In this document: one piece after another, positions 1 through 11,418 of the stretch
How positions within the stretch are numbered: position 1 is the stretch's first letter
How the letters are laid out: each line of letters starts with the position of its first letter
Assembly (NCBI GenBank): GCA_037176905.1
Contig: JBBBWG010027102.1
Coordinates: forward strand, 7,103-29,286
Origin: Azolla pinnata
Taxonomy: Eukaryota; Streptophyta; Polypodiopsida; Salviniales; Salviniaceae
DNA length: 22,184 bases
Direction of reading: 5' to 3'
Notes under the pieces: generated by a model
What the model was told of the DNA's origin: nothing
The model's database searches: none
What the model saw: only the letters and a program-made list of their open reading frames with translations
Program-made: the position numbers and the translations under genes

Positions 1-650
1 TGTTCTGTGCTATTTAGAAACGCTCCTCCTCCTCCTCCTCCTCCTCCGCCATTGCAAGCGTCTGCTCAAGGAACACAGTCTCGCTCAGCTCAGCCCCATC
101 TCAAGCTCAGCTCGCCCGGCAAGTGTTTGCGAGTCGGAGATGATGCAACCTCTGTAGGCTGGGAGAAGAACCAATAGAGGATTCAACAAAGAAAGAAAGA
201 AAGAAAGAAAAGAAAAGAAAGACAGACGAAAGGGCTTATGTACAATGCAGATTGCAGAGCACTTCTCCATGTAAGATGTCAGAGACGATGCAACCTCTGT
301 AGGCTGAGAGAAGAACCAAGAGAGGATCCAGGAAAGAAAGAAAGAAAGAAAGGAAAGGAAGATGAAGGGCTTATGTACAATGCAGATTGAAGAGCACTTC
401 TCCTTATAAGACGGATGAATCAGAGCACACGACGGAACCTACCCAGAAGACTCGCACATTCTTCTTCTGCAATGTGATAGTACATTTGTGTGGGACGAGC
501 AGTTTGGAGAAACACTCTAGAATTCTCTTGCATCGAGCTTGGCTAACATGTAAGGGGAAGTGGAAAGATTCCGATCAGACGTTCCCTTTGACCCTGCTTG
601 TATCTTCCTCCTAGCTGCACTGCCTATCTCATCAGAAAAACAGTAAAACT
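1..650 (+). promoter_or_regulatory. 5' flank and leader of the ceramidase gene
   Basis: No gene is visible here. The stretch holds a CCT triplet run (24-47), a 146-bp tandem duplication with AAAG-rich purine runs (137-412), and a mixed-composition leader (413-650). The transcription start cannot be placed by eye; the duplicated purine runs probably lie in the promoter or 5' UTR. Confidence 0.4.
137..412. repeat. 146-bp tandem duplication, two copies
   Basis: The phrase GATGCAACCTCTGTAGGCTG starts at 142 and again at 288, a period of 146 bp. Both copies continue through AGAAGAACC, an AAAG run, GGGCTTATGTACAATGCAG and AGAGCACTTCTCC. They differ by scattered substitutions and by the length of the AAAG run, so the duplication is fairly recent but not fresh. 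Confidence 0.9.
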
Positions 651-3600
651 ATGACATTTTTGGAAGCAACAGCTGGAAATCACAGAAGAGCACCTCATGT
701 GCTCTCACCTCATAACAAGCTAGCTAGCTTTGGTATGATAATAATATTCGCCATGCTAATATGTAGCAAATCGATATCGTGTAGCAGCGATTTCTTGATT
801 GGCGTAGGAAGCTACGATATCACGGGGCCAGCTGCAGATGTGAATTTCATGGGTTATGCAAACCCCTCTCAAAATGGTGCAGGAATTCACTTCCGGCTGC
901 GAGCAAGAACCTTTGTGATTGCATCTCGTGATGACAACCGAACCCGATTCGCGTTTGTGAACCTCGATGCTTGTATGGGCTCTGACATTGTCACTCTCAA
1001 AGTGTTAGAAAGCTTGAAAACCAGGTTTGTTTTTCTGACCCATCTCCATCCCATATGATCGTACGAGATCACCTGCAATGTGGATATCTACATTGTGTTC
1101 GAACTACACGTTTAGGAGACGCCATCTGTCTCTTTCGCTAGATAATAGACTAGAAATTGTGTGTTTTCAAGTGGCTGGAAGCTTGAAAGTTAGGTTATGT
1201 TTCTCTTACACAACTAGCGTGATATGAACGATGATTGTTCAATTCATGATTATCTTTAACCCATATCATGCAGGGAGACACCCACATACACTTCATATAG
1301 CAATTATCTCCGGAAATTCTCATTATCTTTTCACATCCTTATTTATAGTTTTGTTATGTTTTTCTTGGTGGTGGGGAGCGCATGAGTTGGCCAGTTACAT
1401 TATTTGTCTTCACCATAATTGACCACTATTTTGAGGAAATGTAGTTATTCTTTGCATTTTCGCATACATGGGATGGGATATTCTTGCCTTACTCGGGATG
1501 GTGATGTGTCATCAGATATGGAGATATCTACTCAGTGAAGAACTTGGCTATCAGTGGAACACATACACATTCAGGACCTGGGGGATACTTGCAGTATGTC
1601 TTGTACACCATCACGTCATTGGGGTTCGTTCGACAGTCATTTGATGCTCTTGTCAATGGTATAGTGCTGAGTATTGTGCAAGCCCATGACAATTTACAGG
1701 GTGGATCTGTCTATGTGAACTCAGGTGGGTGAATGACAACATTTTTTTTTTTGGCTGATTTGGGACTACATTTTCTGGATACAGATACTAGTATTTTTGA
1801 GGATCCCATTTGTTTTCTATTTACCTGTACAGTAAACATGCATGGCTAAGACACAGTAGAAATCACAAACCTAAAGCAGAATATTGCAAATAACAAGCAT
1901 AGGTCACTATTTCTATTAGTCACAACCTGTAGCTTATTACGATTCTTATGTTTTCCATAGGTAGAACGTATGCATATCTGTTCTTGGGCTCCATTTATAG
2001 TTAGACATGGACGGGAAACAAGCATTGTATTGCAAGGCTGCGAGAATGCCACAAGTAACCTGGGAAACATTGCACTAGATTGAAGATTGCACATTTATGC
2101 TTCGTATAGTGTTTTGACTTTCAAGGTATCAGAATAATTAATGGCCGATTCAAGCAATCCTAGCCTTCTTGACAGGCGAGTTGCTATCTGCTAATATCAA
2201 TCGAAGTCCGAGTGCTTACCTTAACAATCCACCAGAGGAGAGGTCACGGTACGAGTATGACACAGATAAGGAGATGACATTGCTGAAGTTCATTAATGAT
2301 GAAGGTGATGCACTCGGAGCCTTCAATTGGTTTGCGACTCATGGGACATCGATGGGCAGGACAAATCAACTGGTTAGTGGTGATAACAAAGGTGCTGCAG
2401 CACGGCTTATGGAAGATTGGTATAATAAGCAGTTTGAAAACCACATTGCGAAAGAAGGTAGTAGGCTCCAGAGTACCAAGAAAGGTATAGTTGCTGAAAT
2501 CCTGATCTTCACATCTTTCCAATAAAGAGGTATGAAGGTGAAGGCATACCTTCCATGTTCCTGTCGGTGCAGAAAAAGCTGCTTTAATGCAAGAATTTGG
2601 CCTTCATGGAAAGCTGAATGCGCGGATCAGAAATCAGATATCAGATTTTACCAAACGTCCATTTGTAGCTGCTTTCTGCCAATCAAACGTTGGTGATACC
2701 AGTCCAAATGTCTTGGGAGCATACTGTGTTGATACAGGTTCACCCTGCAATTTTGATCATAGCACATGTAATGGACAAAACAAGCTTTGCGTAGGCCGAG
2801 GCCCTGTGTAAGTTAACGAGCTATTTTTGTTCCTTTTAAGCACCCCTGCCCTCCCCCTCTTTTGGGATCCAGATCAGCATTTTGTTTAATAATATTAGAA
2901 TCATGGAACTTTCAGCTTTCCAGATGAATTCGCAAGCACTAAGGTCATTGCTGATAGGCAATTCAAGAAAGCCTCATCTCTTTTCGATTCTGCCTCAGAG
3001 AAAATTGTTGGGAAGCTCGATTATCGCCATGCATATGTCGATTTCTCAAACGTCAGCATCACACTACCCAGTGGATCACATGAAAGTATGCTAGGAACTC
3101 TGGTGAAAACATGCCCAGCTGCAGTAGGGTTCAGCTTCGCTGCTGGAACAACAGATGGTCCTGGGGCATTCAGCTTCAAGCAGGGCGATAACCGAGTAAT
3201 GCTCTTGTTCTGAAGTGGAAAACTAAGCATGAACAACATTCAGATTGTAATAATTTGTTATGTGCAGGAAATATGTTTGGAAGGTTGTTTAATTCTTTAT
3301 TCTCTGACTAAGCATTAACCCATTTTTCATTTGAGATGGTACATAGGGAAATATATTTTGGAAGCTTGTCGGATCCTTGTTGAAGCCACCGAGTCAGACT
3401 CAAATCAACTGTCAAAAGCCTAAGCCAATACTCATCGACACTGGGGAGATTCACATACCATATGCTTGGGCAGTACGATTTTATACTCATCTACATCCAA
3501 AGTACAATGTAAATTCATATATTGTGCCCAAAATATCTATGAACATTTATATCTATTGACAGCCTGCTATGCTTCCTTTGCAAATCTTACGTCTGGGGAA

Positions 3601-4686
3601 TTTCATAATCTTGTGTGTTCCCTCAGGTATGGTAGCTATCCAGGTATTTTTCTCTTCTCTTCGTTTAAATGTCGAGGGCGCGGTTTTGACTTGCTTTCTG
3701 TGTTCTCCTCCAGAGTTCACAACAATGGCAGGAAGACGTTTGCGGGAAGCGGTAAAAGCTACTCTACTTATGAAAGGAAATGGAGAATTTAATAACGTCA
3801 CGGTTGTTATTGCAGGCTTAACGAATTCCTATTCTCAGTATGTCACTACTTTTGAGGAATATCAAATACAGCGCTATGAGGTATTTTCCAATGTGTGAAT
3901 CTAGGCATAAAGCACCCTTTTTGTGATGAAAAAGCTGTCTGCCTCTTTTACTGTATGTTTCTTTGTTCATCACTGGCAACGAGCACCATATCCACATAAA
4001 AAACTGCTTAATGGAAGGTAAAGATTACCTACAGTTAGACCTTAGGCTGCTTTCATTTGTGTGTTCAAGAGTTTCTGCTCTCCTGAGATAAAACAGCATA
4101 TCCTCTGACCTGAGTCCTACTATCTTTTCAGGGTGCTTCTACCCTCTATGGGCCACATACATTGAGTGCTTACATTCAAGAATTCACTAAGCTAGCAACA
4201 TCACTGGTAGAAGGAAAACCAGTTGCTGATGCAGGAAAACCACCATTGGATCTTCTTCATAATCAAGTGGAGCTTCTCCCAGGTGTAATGTATGATAGCA
4301 CGCCACTCAACACAAGATTCGGCGATCTTATCGAAGATGTTCAACTCAATGTTACTGCAAAAGCTGGAGACGTCGTAACTGCTCGTTTCTGGTCTGCGAA
4401 TCCACGCAACGACTTGTTCACGGAAGGCACATTTGCTCTTGTTGAGGTATTAGATGCAGAGAGTGGTTGGAAAGCTGTATACGATGATGATGATCTCTGT
4501 CTCAAGTTCCTGTGGAGCCGACCTTTGAAGCTTGCCGGATACAGTCAAGCTACCATACAGTGGGAAATTCCGGCTAATGTTATATCGGGTACTTACCGGT
4601 TACGGCATTTTGGTGCAGCAAAACCTTTCCTGGTTGGAAATCTGCACTATTTTGATGGTATTTCGAGTCCATTCGTTGTATCCTAG
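651..4686 (+). CDS. Neutral ceramidase (9 coding exons, 772 aa)
   Basis: Neutral ceramidases hydrolyse the N-acyl bond of ceramide to give sphingosine and a fatty acid. Exons: 651-1024, 1516-1724, 2176-2484, 2573-2807, 2916-3195, 3347-3472, 3563-3626, 3714-3880, 4132-4686; all introns are GT-AG and in phase, and the length is usual for plant members. Visible marks are a hydrophobic signal peptide or anchor near residues 29-43, GTHTHSGPGG (139-148, zinc-ligand His), NINRSPSAY (201-209), NWFATHGTSM (245-254, second zinc His at 250), the nucleophile motif NVGDTSPN (336-343, Ser341), TTDGPGAF, EFTTMAGRRLR (Glu533, likely zinc ligand), the YSQYVTTFEEYQ block, and a C-terminal beta-sandwich domain ending SSPFVVS. 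The motif roles follow from the known bacterial and human enzymes. The start at 651 is the first in-frame ATG; Met29 is an alternative. Least certain is the exon 3 3' end (2484), where the sequence is least conserved and another donor lies at 2457. The gene looks intact. Confidence 0.93.
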
Positions 4687-5890
4687 GTCTAACAAGAGTG
4701 TAAATATCGTTCTGCAAGTACTCTTTGTTTTACATTGTTTTCGTTCGACTTAAAAACCCTTGAAGCCGCTTGTTATTTGTGTCTTTGGCTATTTGACTCA
4801 AGGGAGGGGTTCATATTCTCTCCCATCTATCTTTTCTTGCTTCTGCTGTGCCTAAATAATATGCTTAATTAGGTACTTGACTGAGATTTGCCATATTTCA
4901 GACATTCCAGATTGGATTAATGCTGCTCATCTACATGAACACAATGATGACTTTATGGTTTACTGTAGTTGGTATTTTGATGATCCTCCAGCCATTCTCG
5001 TCAGTTAGGATTTCCTATGAAAGTGTATAAGGTACCAAGGTCGTTTGTATAAAAAGAAAAAGGGGGTTTAAACAATTGATTGCACTGCTGCAAGATGACC
5101 CTTGGAACTTGATTTAAGAAACTGCTATATTGTCCTTAAAAGCAGCATTTGACCTGTGATTGAACTGGCTGGCTTACCAGAGAAAGTGAAACAGAAATAT
5201 ATCCATTGGTATCAAAATGAAATTTCAGTTCTTCCTTCTGGAACTGATTAAAAATTGTCTCGTGTGAGAGTTGCTGTCATGTGAATGTCACATGAACTTC
5301 ACAGAAACCTCACCAAAAAAAAAGCCAATTCTAACCCATCGAAACTGGTGAATCAATTAAATCTTCCATATGTTTTGAAAGATTCTGAAGACCCAAGAGC
5401 AGTGTTGGATAATACTGTACGAAGCAATATCACCCCCTTCTTCTAACGAGGCAATATAGTGTAATACAAACGATAATATACAGGTAAGATGCAGAAACGG
5501 GAGCATACATTTCAAAAACCCAAGGCATATTTACCATCAGTGTTGCAGATTCACATTTGAAGTAGACAAATGGTAAACCAATTTCAATGGTCTACCAACT
5601 GCACTGCTTTGTCTTTTTTGTCTTTACTTAAATTCAATCTGGGTTCACCATTCCCAAAAGGAAACCCAAAACCTAGCCTTCAATGCTCATGAATATCCAC
5701 TATCCTCAGGACATTTCCAAAACCAGGATTTGGTCAAAAAGAAAAAATTTTGGCCATACGAATGCTGTGATGTATTTGATTATTCTTCACTCAACATGCT
5801 TTACAATCCACAGTTTTCAACACGGATTGCTCCATTGAGAGCTGTCTCAGAAGAACTCTATGAGCATTAGAACATGTATCAACTGTGTGA
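4687..5890. other. Intergenic region between convergent genes
   Basis: The ceramidase gene ends at 4686 on the plus strand and the BTB gene ends at 5891 on the minus strand, so both 3' UTRs fall here. No reading frame of note and no recognisable repeat or mobile element was seen. AT-rich stretches near 4850-4875 and 5440-5480 could serve as polyadenylation signals for the two genes. Confidence 0.5.
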
Positions 5891-8305
5891 TCACTGAGTT
5901 GGGCATTTCCCTATATGCTTTCTCAAGTATGCCTCGTATATCTCTACCACAAGTTTTGGATCTCTGTTTACAAGATCCTTGTATTCAGCCTTTGATGAAA
6001 GCTCCTTGATGTTTTCCAGGATGGTGCTCAATGCAGCTTCTTTTAGAGTCTTTGCACCATGCAAACTCGCATATTCAAAATTGAGCAGCGCATTCCCGCT
6101 ATTGACCTTTGAAATCATGTATCGTTCGCACATCAACTTTAGCTGATTTACATGATACTTCTCTGCCAGCGCCAGCAGATCGAATGCGGAATCATCCAAT
6201 GACTCTGGATAGATTTCAGCTGTGTATAGGTAATGTACAAAAAGCTTCAACGCTTCATAGGAGAAATCTGTGATTTTGATGGTGTTTGTCCGGCTTTCTT
6301 CCATTTTACTCTCCAGCATGGCCCTAAACACTGAAGATCTGCTCATCTGAATTAGAGAAGTAATGCATCAGAATTAGGTGCCATCCTCAGATGAATAAAA
6401 AGTTGATAATTTTACAGGAATGTAGAATTGAGAAAGCAGTGATTTTTAATATAGCAGAACAAATGGGCGCGACATGTCACAAAAAGCTTCAGTGTGCTCA
6501 AATCATGAAATCACTGAAATCAAGAGTGAATTGCCCTTTCTAAATAATGGGGTAAAGAACAAATCGAACTGGTCAAAGACCAAATCCAACCAGTAACAGA
6601 GCAATCCATGCAGCCAAAGTAAAACCCATTCAAGACAATTAAGGAATTTAGCAACAAGTCGTTAGAGAGCTCTAATCTTATGGTGTTCCTCTCCTTATCA
6701 AGATTCCTTCATGTGGTACCGCTTAACTTTAGGCACTCTCTCTGCATTCATCAGTTTCTAGTTATAGCACATTAAATATTATCTCAATCGATCGAACATG
6801 CATTGGTTTTGTAAATTATTCTGATTTTTCAGTGAGTGTTTATGCATATACCATACATACTTACAGCTATGCATACATATACACATGCATGTATACTCCA
6901 TAACATACACATATGTACACACACTTATATACACAACATACACACATATGTATACACACTTATATACATAATATACACGTATATGTACACATACATATAT
7001 ACGAAACATATACACAAATACACGCACACAAACACATACATGTATATATGCATGACATTCAGACATATAGATGCATTCGCGCATAATACACATACACACA
7101 TAACATATACATGCAGACACAAAGACATCCAGATGCATATACGCATGTAGACTCCTGTACATAGAGGTTTTTTCTCTTTCCTTCACATTACATACTGCCA
7201 ACCGTTAAGTTAAGTATGGATGGATCGATTTTTTTTATTTGTGTAGAGAAAATGATAAGGGTGGGAATTCTGAAGCGCCCTTGGGCCCCACTTTGTTCCT
7301 CATACAGACATCCAGACACATACACACACAGATGCATGAAAGCATAACATACATATAGGCATACAGCTGCATATATGCATAGCAAACACATAAAATTGCA
7401 TATACGCACAGCACACACATAAAGCTTCATATGTGCATTGCATACACAAGCAGTAGCATGTATGCACTTGCATGCACATAGACCTATACAGACCCATCTA
7501 CACGCATGTATGCATAACATACTCATGCGCACGCATAAAGAAAAATATGCAGAACATGCACACATACAAACATACGTATACACAGCATAGCATCACACAC
7601 ATATACGTGCATATATGCATAACATAGGCGCAAAAACATACACAAATATATTCCTTCCGGTTGTAACATTTACACACTGAAATATACATTGCATGACATA
7701 CACTATGCTCACGAATATGTACATACCAAAATAGAGGAAGGAAACGGGAGAACAACGCAAATCCACTTACCAGAACGGCTCGATGAGCTCTGATTTTCAA
7801 CCCCTCGGAGCATTCCAGCACTATATCAGCACATCCTTCATCCATAGCCTCAGGAGACCATGTCTTGAGAAAGGCGATCTGGGCCCGAAGCTCATCGATC
7901 TCTTTTCTCAGAGCTTCTTTGGTATCTGAAGCTTCATCGTAACACTCGCGGCATGTTCCTGCACGTCTCCGGCTATAAACCTCTTTGCAAGAGAGACAAG
8001 TCATGGATCTGCTGCTACTCCCGCTGCCCCTGTACTGATGCGCATACAGAACAAGGTGATGATCTCCTCGTGGGTAATCCAGACCTCTCTGATAAACTTC
8101 CTCTATATCTTCTTCTTCTTCTTCTTCTTCTTCGTTCTCTTCCTCCTCTTCCTCCGCTTCCTCTTCTTCTTCTTCTTCTTCTCCTCTCTGCTCTCTGGCT
8201 TCTATGGAAGATGCAGAGCCCTCTTCGAGTCCTTCTTCGTGTTCTTCTTCGTCTTCGTCATCCTCCTCGTCTTCTTCTTCGGGGTCGAGTCCTTCTTCGG
8301 GCTCT

Positions 8306-8339
<34 letters not shown>

Positions 8340-8490
8340 GGCTATGGTGATGATAATTCATCTCGTTGGCTATGGCGATGGCTGGGTGGAGGCATTCGGG
8401 GACCCAGTCGGCGAATCGATCGAGGGGCGAAGGGAAGGATGCAGAAGCAGCAGCCGAGGAAGAAGAGGAGGAGAGGGCATAGCTCAGCAT
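5891..8490 (-). CDS. BTB/POZ domain protein, At4g08455-like (2 coding exons, 391 aa)
   Basis: Exon 1 is 8490-7771 and exon 2 is 6346-5891 (stop included). The donor GTAAGT at 7770 and the acceptor TTCAG before 6346 join HRAVL to MSRSSVFRAML, restoring a continuous BTB domain. Order: Ser/Ala-rich N terminus (1-22), acidic tract (about 52-131, mostly Glu), Gly/Ser linker, a four-Cys zinc-finger-like motif C165-x2-C168-x11-C180-x2-C183, a short coiled coil (about 190-210), the BTB/POZ fold (about 221-340), and a C-terminal helical region ending in the EIYEAYLRK block. From residue 163 the order and motifs match Arabidopsis At4g08455 as I recall it. BTB proteins of this kind are generally thought to be Cullin3 ubiquitin-ligase adaptors; a role here is inferred. 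The N-terminal 162 residues are absent from the Arabidopsis protein. The start at 8490 is the first Met after a hydrophobic stretch; an in-frame ATG at 8565 would add 25 residues, and Met163 would give an Arabidopsis-sized protein. Confidence 0.88.
6836..7650. repeat. CATA/CACA-rich low-complexity DNA inside the BTB intron
   Basis: Most of the 1,424-nt BTB intron (7770-6347) is imperfect CATACA, ATACAC and TATATA repeat, in two blocks (about 6836-7160 and 7310-7650) separated by ordinary sequence. Open frames through it on both strands are repeat artefacts made mostly of His/Tyr/Thr or Cys/Met/Val. Confidence 0.9.
8100..8340. repeat. Coding CTT/GAA triplet tract
   Basis: On the minus strand this is part of BTB exon 1 and encodes a run of Glu with some Asp (about residues 50-131). 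The GAA/GAG/GAC triplets are interrupted, so the tract is an old or stabilised microsatellite. It gives strong purine/pyrimidine strand asymmetry. Confidence 0.9.
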
Positions 8491-8597
8491 CTCCTGCTCT
8501 CGGGCTCTCTCCCGCGAGACGAAGAAGGTAAGAAGCAGAGAAACAGAGTAAATCAGAACAAACATCGACTTGTGTAAACAAAGAACGACAGAAGAGA

Positions 8598-8900
8598 CGA
8601 AACGCACATACATACGTACATTCATACGTACGTACGACGTACATACGTACATACATACGTACATACGTACGCACATACACACCCCCACATGCATACATGC
8701 GTACCTCATACATGCATGCACGCATGCATGCATCCGTTCATCCACACACGTGCCTCCATGCCTACATACACACATACATACATACACACGCACACACATA
8801 CATACACACGCACACACATACATACATAAACCGATGGCACGCACATGCATACATACATACATACATACGCCTAGAATGCATGCTTAGGCATGCATACATG
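8598..8900. repeat. CATA/ACGT/TGCA tetranucleotide block
   Basis: Imperfect repeats of CATACGTA, ACGTACGT, CATGCATG and ACACACGC type. The ACGTACGT part (8625-8671) is a run of self-complementary tetramers, so it could form cruciform or slipped structures. It lies upstream of the BTB gene start. Confidence 0.88.
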
Positions 8901-10623
8901 CACGCACACATACGTGCATGCCTGCATAGAGATAGATATATTACACGCGGAACACATGCTTGCATGCCTACACGCAGATGTATAGAGAACCTCCACATAC
9001 AGAATGCATGCATAGATCGGGGGATCTCTTTCAATGTCTCCGATCCCTCGAGCATGAACAGACAGACTGCCCGAGCCTTCACAATGTGGTCAAAGTTGTG
9101 TAGTTAGTGCCTCTGTTCTTTGCGATTCGCGATGCTCTGTAACGCTAATTGCAATATAGGCTGTCCGAAGATCGCAGATGTTTCGTGCATCGACAACTAG
9201 ATCTAGCTCCATCTCTAGCATTGATTGGCCTGACACATCGGTGATTGATGTTGGAGACCATATCCGCTGTTATGCTGCCTCGATGTATCTTGGAGCTGTT
9301 TCTACTGGTAGGGCGAGGTTTGGGGCGTGAAATGAGCTCCCTGAAGTGCCCACAACGTATGTATTCGGCAACGATCTGGCAACTTACAGAAGTTGTTTGT
9401 ATGCTGCGCAACTCATGCAAGCATTCTATTTATTATTGCTAGGTTGTTTTTCTAGCGGTTTTTTGTAAAGGAGTGATTCCGACTTGATTTTGCTAGATAT
9501 CAATCACTGCTATTGCTGGGGACGATTGTTGCAAAAAGAATTTGGCGATGTAGTTAAGGCCTTCTGACAACTTCGTCGATCGCTAAGCCTCCTTTGTTTG
9601 TGACTCTGTTGCCAGAATTTTTTTGAACCGATAGACAGAAGAACTAGAACATGGTTTGAGCAAGACGTTCGAGGTATAAGGAACTACCTCTAGGGTGGCC
9701 ATTGCTCCTCTTAGCTCCAATGGGTTCTATTTCTAGCTCTATGTGGTTAAACCCTTTTCTCATGATTTTTGGGGGGACCTCGAAGTTTAGCTATTTACTA
9801 AAATGCCCCTTTAAGCTCTAAAGTACCCTCTCATCTGAACTTCTTTTAGAACACGATCGTGATGATTGTTGGTTCTGGCTTGAGTAGAGTCAGGGATCAG
9901 ATCTTAGGCTAAAGGTTAGGGTCAGGATTTAAGGAATTATGGTAAATAAGTACGAGGTCAAGGAATGTTTCGGAAAATGAGGCTTGTAAAGGCAAGTGTA
10001 GTGTGATAATAGTTTTTGGAACATGGACGGGTATTTCGGGAAACATTCTGGGACTGTTAAAAGTAGCGAGGGTTGACAGAAGCAATGAGGCTTGCATCGA
10101 TCACTACACTCAATTTAGTTATTGTTGCCAATAATGCCTCATGTGGCCCTCACAGCTTCTGAAGCCAATCGGGATTCCAGATCGCTCAAGATTCTAGATC
10201 CCATACTTAGGCTTTATAACGTCGACGCCAGAGCCCTCGGACGTTCTTCCGTCTATTTCAATGTCTGGTTCTGTGAACCGTATCGCGATGCAAATCAGAT
10301 CCAGCGAAACGTAATCAATGATCAAACACGCTTAATCATCACAACACATATATAATCAGCCAATCGAGCGCCACAAAAACCGGATTCATTCCAGCGGATC
10401 GCCCCAACCACGGATCGGCACGGTTTGGAACCGGGCACCGGATCGTCCTCTGGAGTTCTTTTAAATTTTGAAAGCTTGTCCGCGTTCGACACGCGGTCTT
10501 CGTACAATGAAGCAAGACTTCTGATGCATGCAGGTGGGAAAGCCTTCTTCTCTCCTACAGATTCCCCTCCGAGAGCTGTAAGTCAACAGGTGATCAAAAA
10601 ACAGATTCCAGAATGCCCCTGTA

Positions 10624-10818
10624 TGTATGGTAAAAGCATGTGTGTATGCATGTGTGTGCATGTATTAATGTATGTGTGTTGTATGAATGTCTATGTGCAT
10701 GTATGTGTGTGTGTCTATGTATGTGTGCATGCATGTATGTATGTGTGCGTGTGCGCATGTATGTATGCGTGCATGTATGTATGTATGTATGTATGTATGT
10801 ATGTATGTATGTATGTGT
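10624..10818. repeat. TGTATG/TATG microsatellite
   Basis: Imperfect TGTGTATG and GTGCATG repeats lead into a nearly perfect run of (TATG) at about 10774-10818. It sits just upstream of the probable 5' UTR exon of the CUE-like gene. The frames through it are repeat artefacts (Cys/Met/Val/Tyr). Confidence 0.92.
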
Positions 10819-11418
10819 ATCTGTGTCTAAAGACTACAGAAACGCTGAAGGAGAAGACTGGCTATGGCTATGGCTTTGATCGATCTACACAGAGAATCCC
10901 CTTCGCTTCTGCTGTCTTCCCTACCACTGCGTTTCTCTGCGCCGCCTTAAGGGCCCAAGCTCCCCCTCAAATCCTCAGGTAAAATCACAAACTGTTCTCC
11001 TTTGCGATTTCGATGGATGCTTTCTCTCCCGCTTGCACGCATGCTGCCTTCCCTCGCTTTGCCTTTCTCTTCGATTCTTCTTCGCTGTTCCCTGATTCTT
11101 TCCTGGGTCTGTTTCGTTTTAGTCGCCGAGAGAGAAGGCTAAGGAAAGGCTTCCTCGTTTTTCTTGCATTGAAAGCCTCTGGATAGTGATCAGGAGGGTT
11201 TCTTCTCTGTTTTGTATTCCCATGAAAATGCTTTTGTAGAAGGTAGGGTTTCTGTTGCTTTGATGCCAGTTTTGATGGCGAGCGTTGTATTGTATTTCGT
11301 GCCCTTCTCCTCTCTCTTTGTCTTGCCTTTCGGCTCAAATGGATATGGCTTGTTCTATGGATTCCTCCTTCCAATCTTGTACTGTTTTTCTTGCTAGGGT
11401 TTTCAGGGCCTTTATGCA

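Larger units (their letters stand above)
8491..11418. promoter_or_regulatory. Shared upstream region of the divergent BTB and CUE-like genes
   Basis: The BTB gene reads left and the CUE-like gene reads right, so both promoters lie here. It contains the ACGT/CATA repeat block (8598-8900), unique sequence without a convincing gene (about 8980-10620), a TATG block (10624-10818), a probable 5' UTR exon of the CUE-like gene ending at about 10979 (CCTCAG then GTAAAA), and a 5' UTR intron ending at about 11396 (TTGCTAG). A telo-box-like TAGGGTTT follows at 11396-11403, a common feature of plant leaders. A short telomere-like TTAGGGTCAGG occurs near 9918. Confidence 0.5.

Noticed and set aside
6779..7650. 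Cys/Met/Tyr/Val-rich and His/Tyr/Thr-rich open frames on both strands
   Set aside because: They are translations of CATA-type microsatellite inside the BTB intron.
7953..8577. Long plus-strand frames rich in Leu or Phe
   Set aside because: They are the antisense of the acidic BTB exon; CTT/TTC triplets give the Leu and Phe runs.
10425..10982. 185-codon plus-strand frame
   Set aside because: Its middle is TATG microsatellite, the flanks resemble no protein, and its end overlaps the likely 5' UTR exon of the CUE-like gene.
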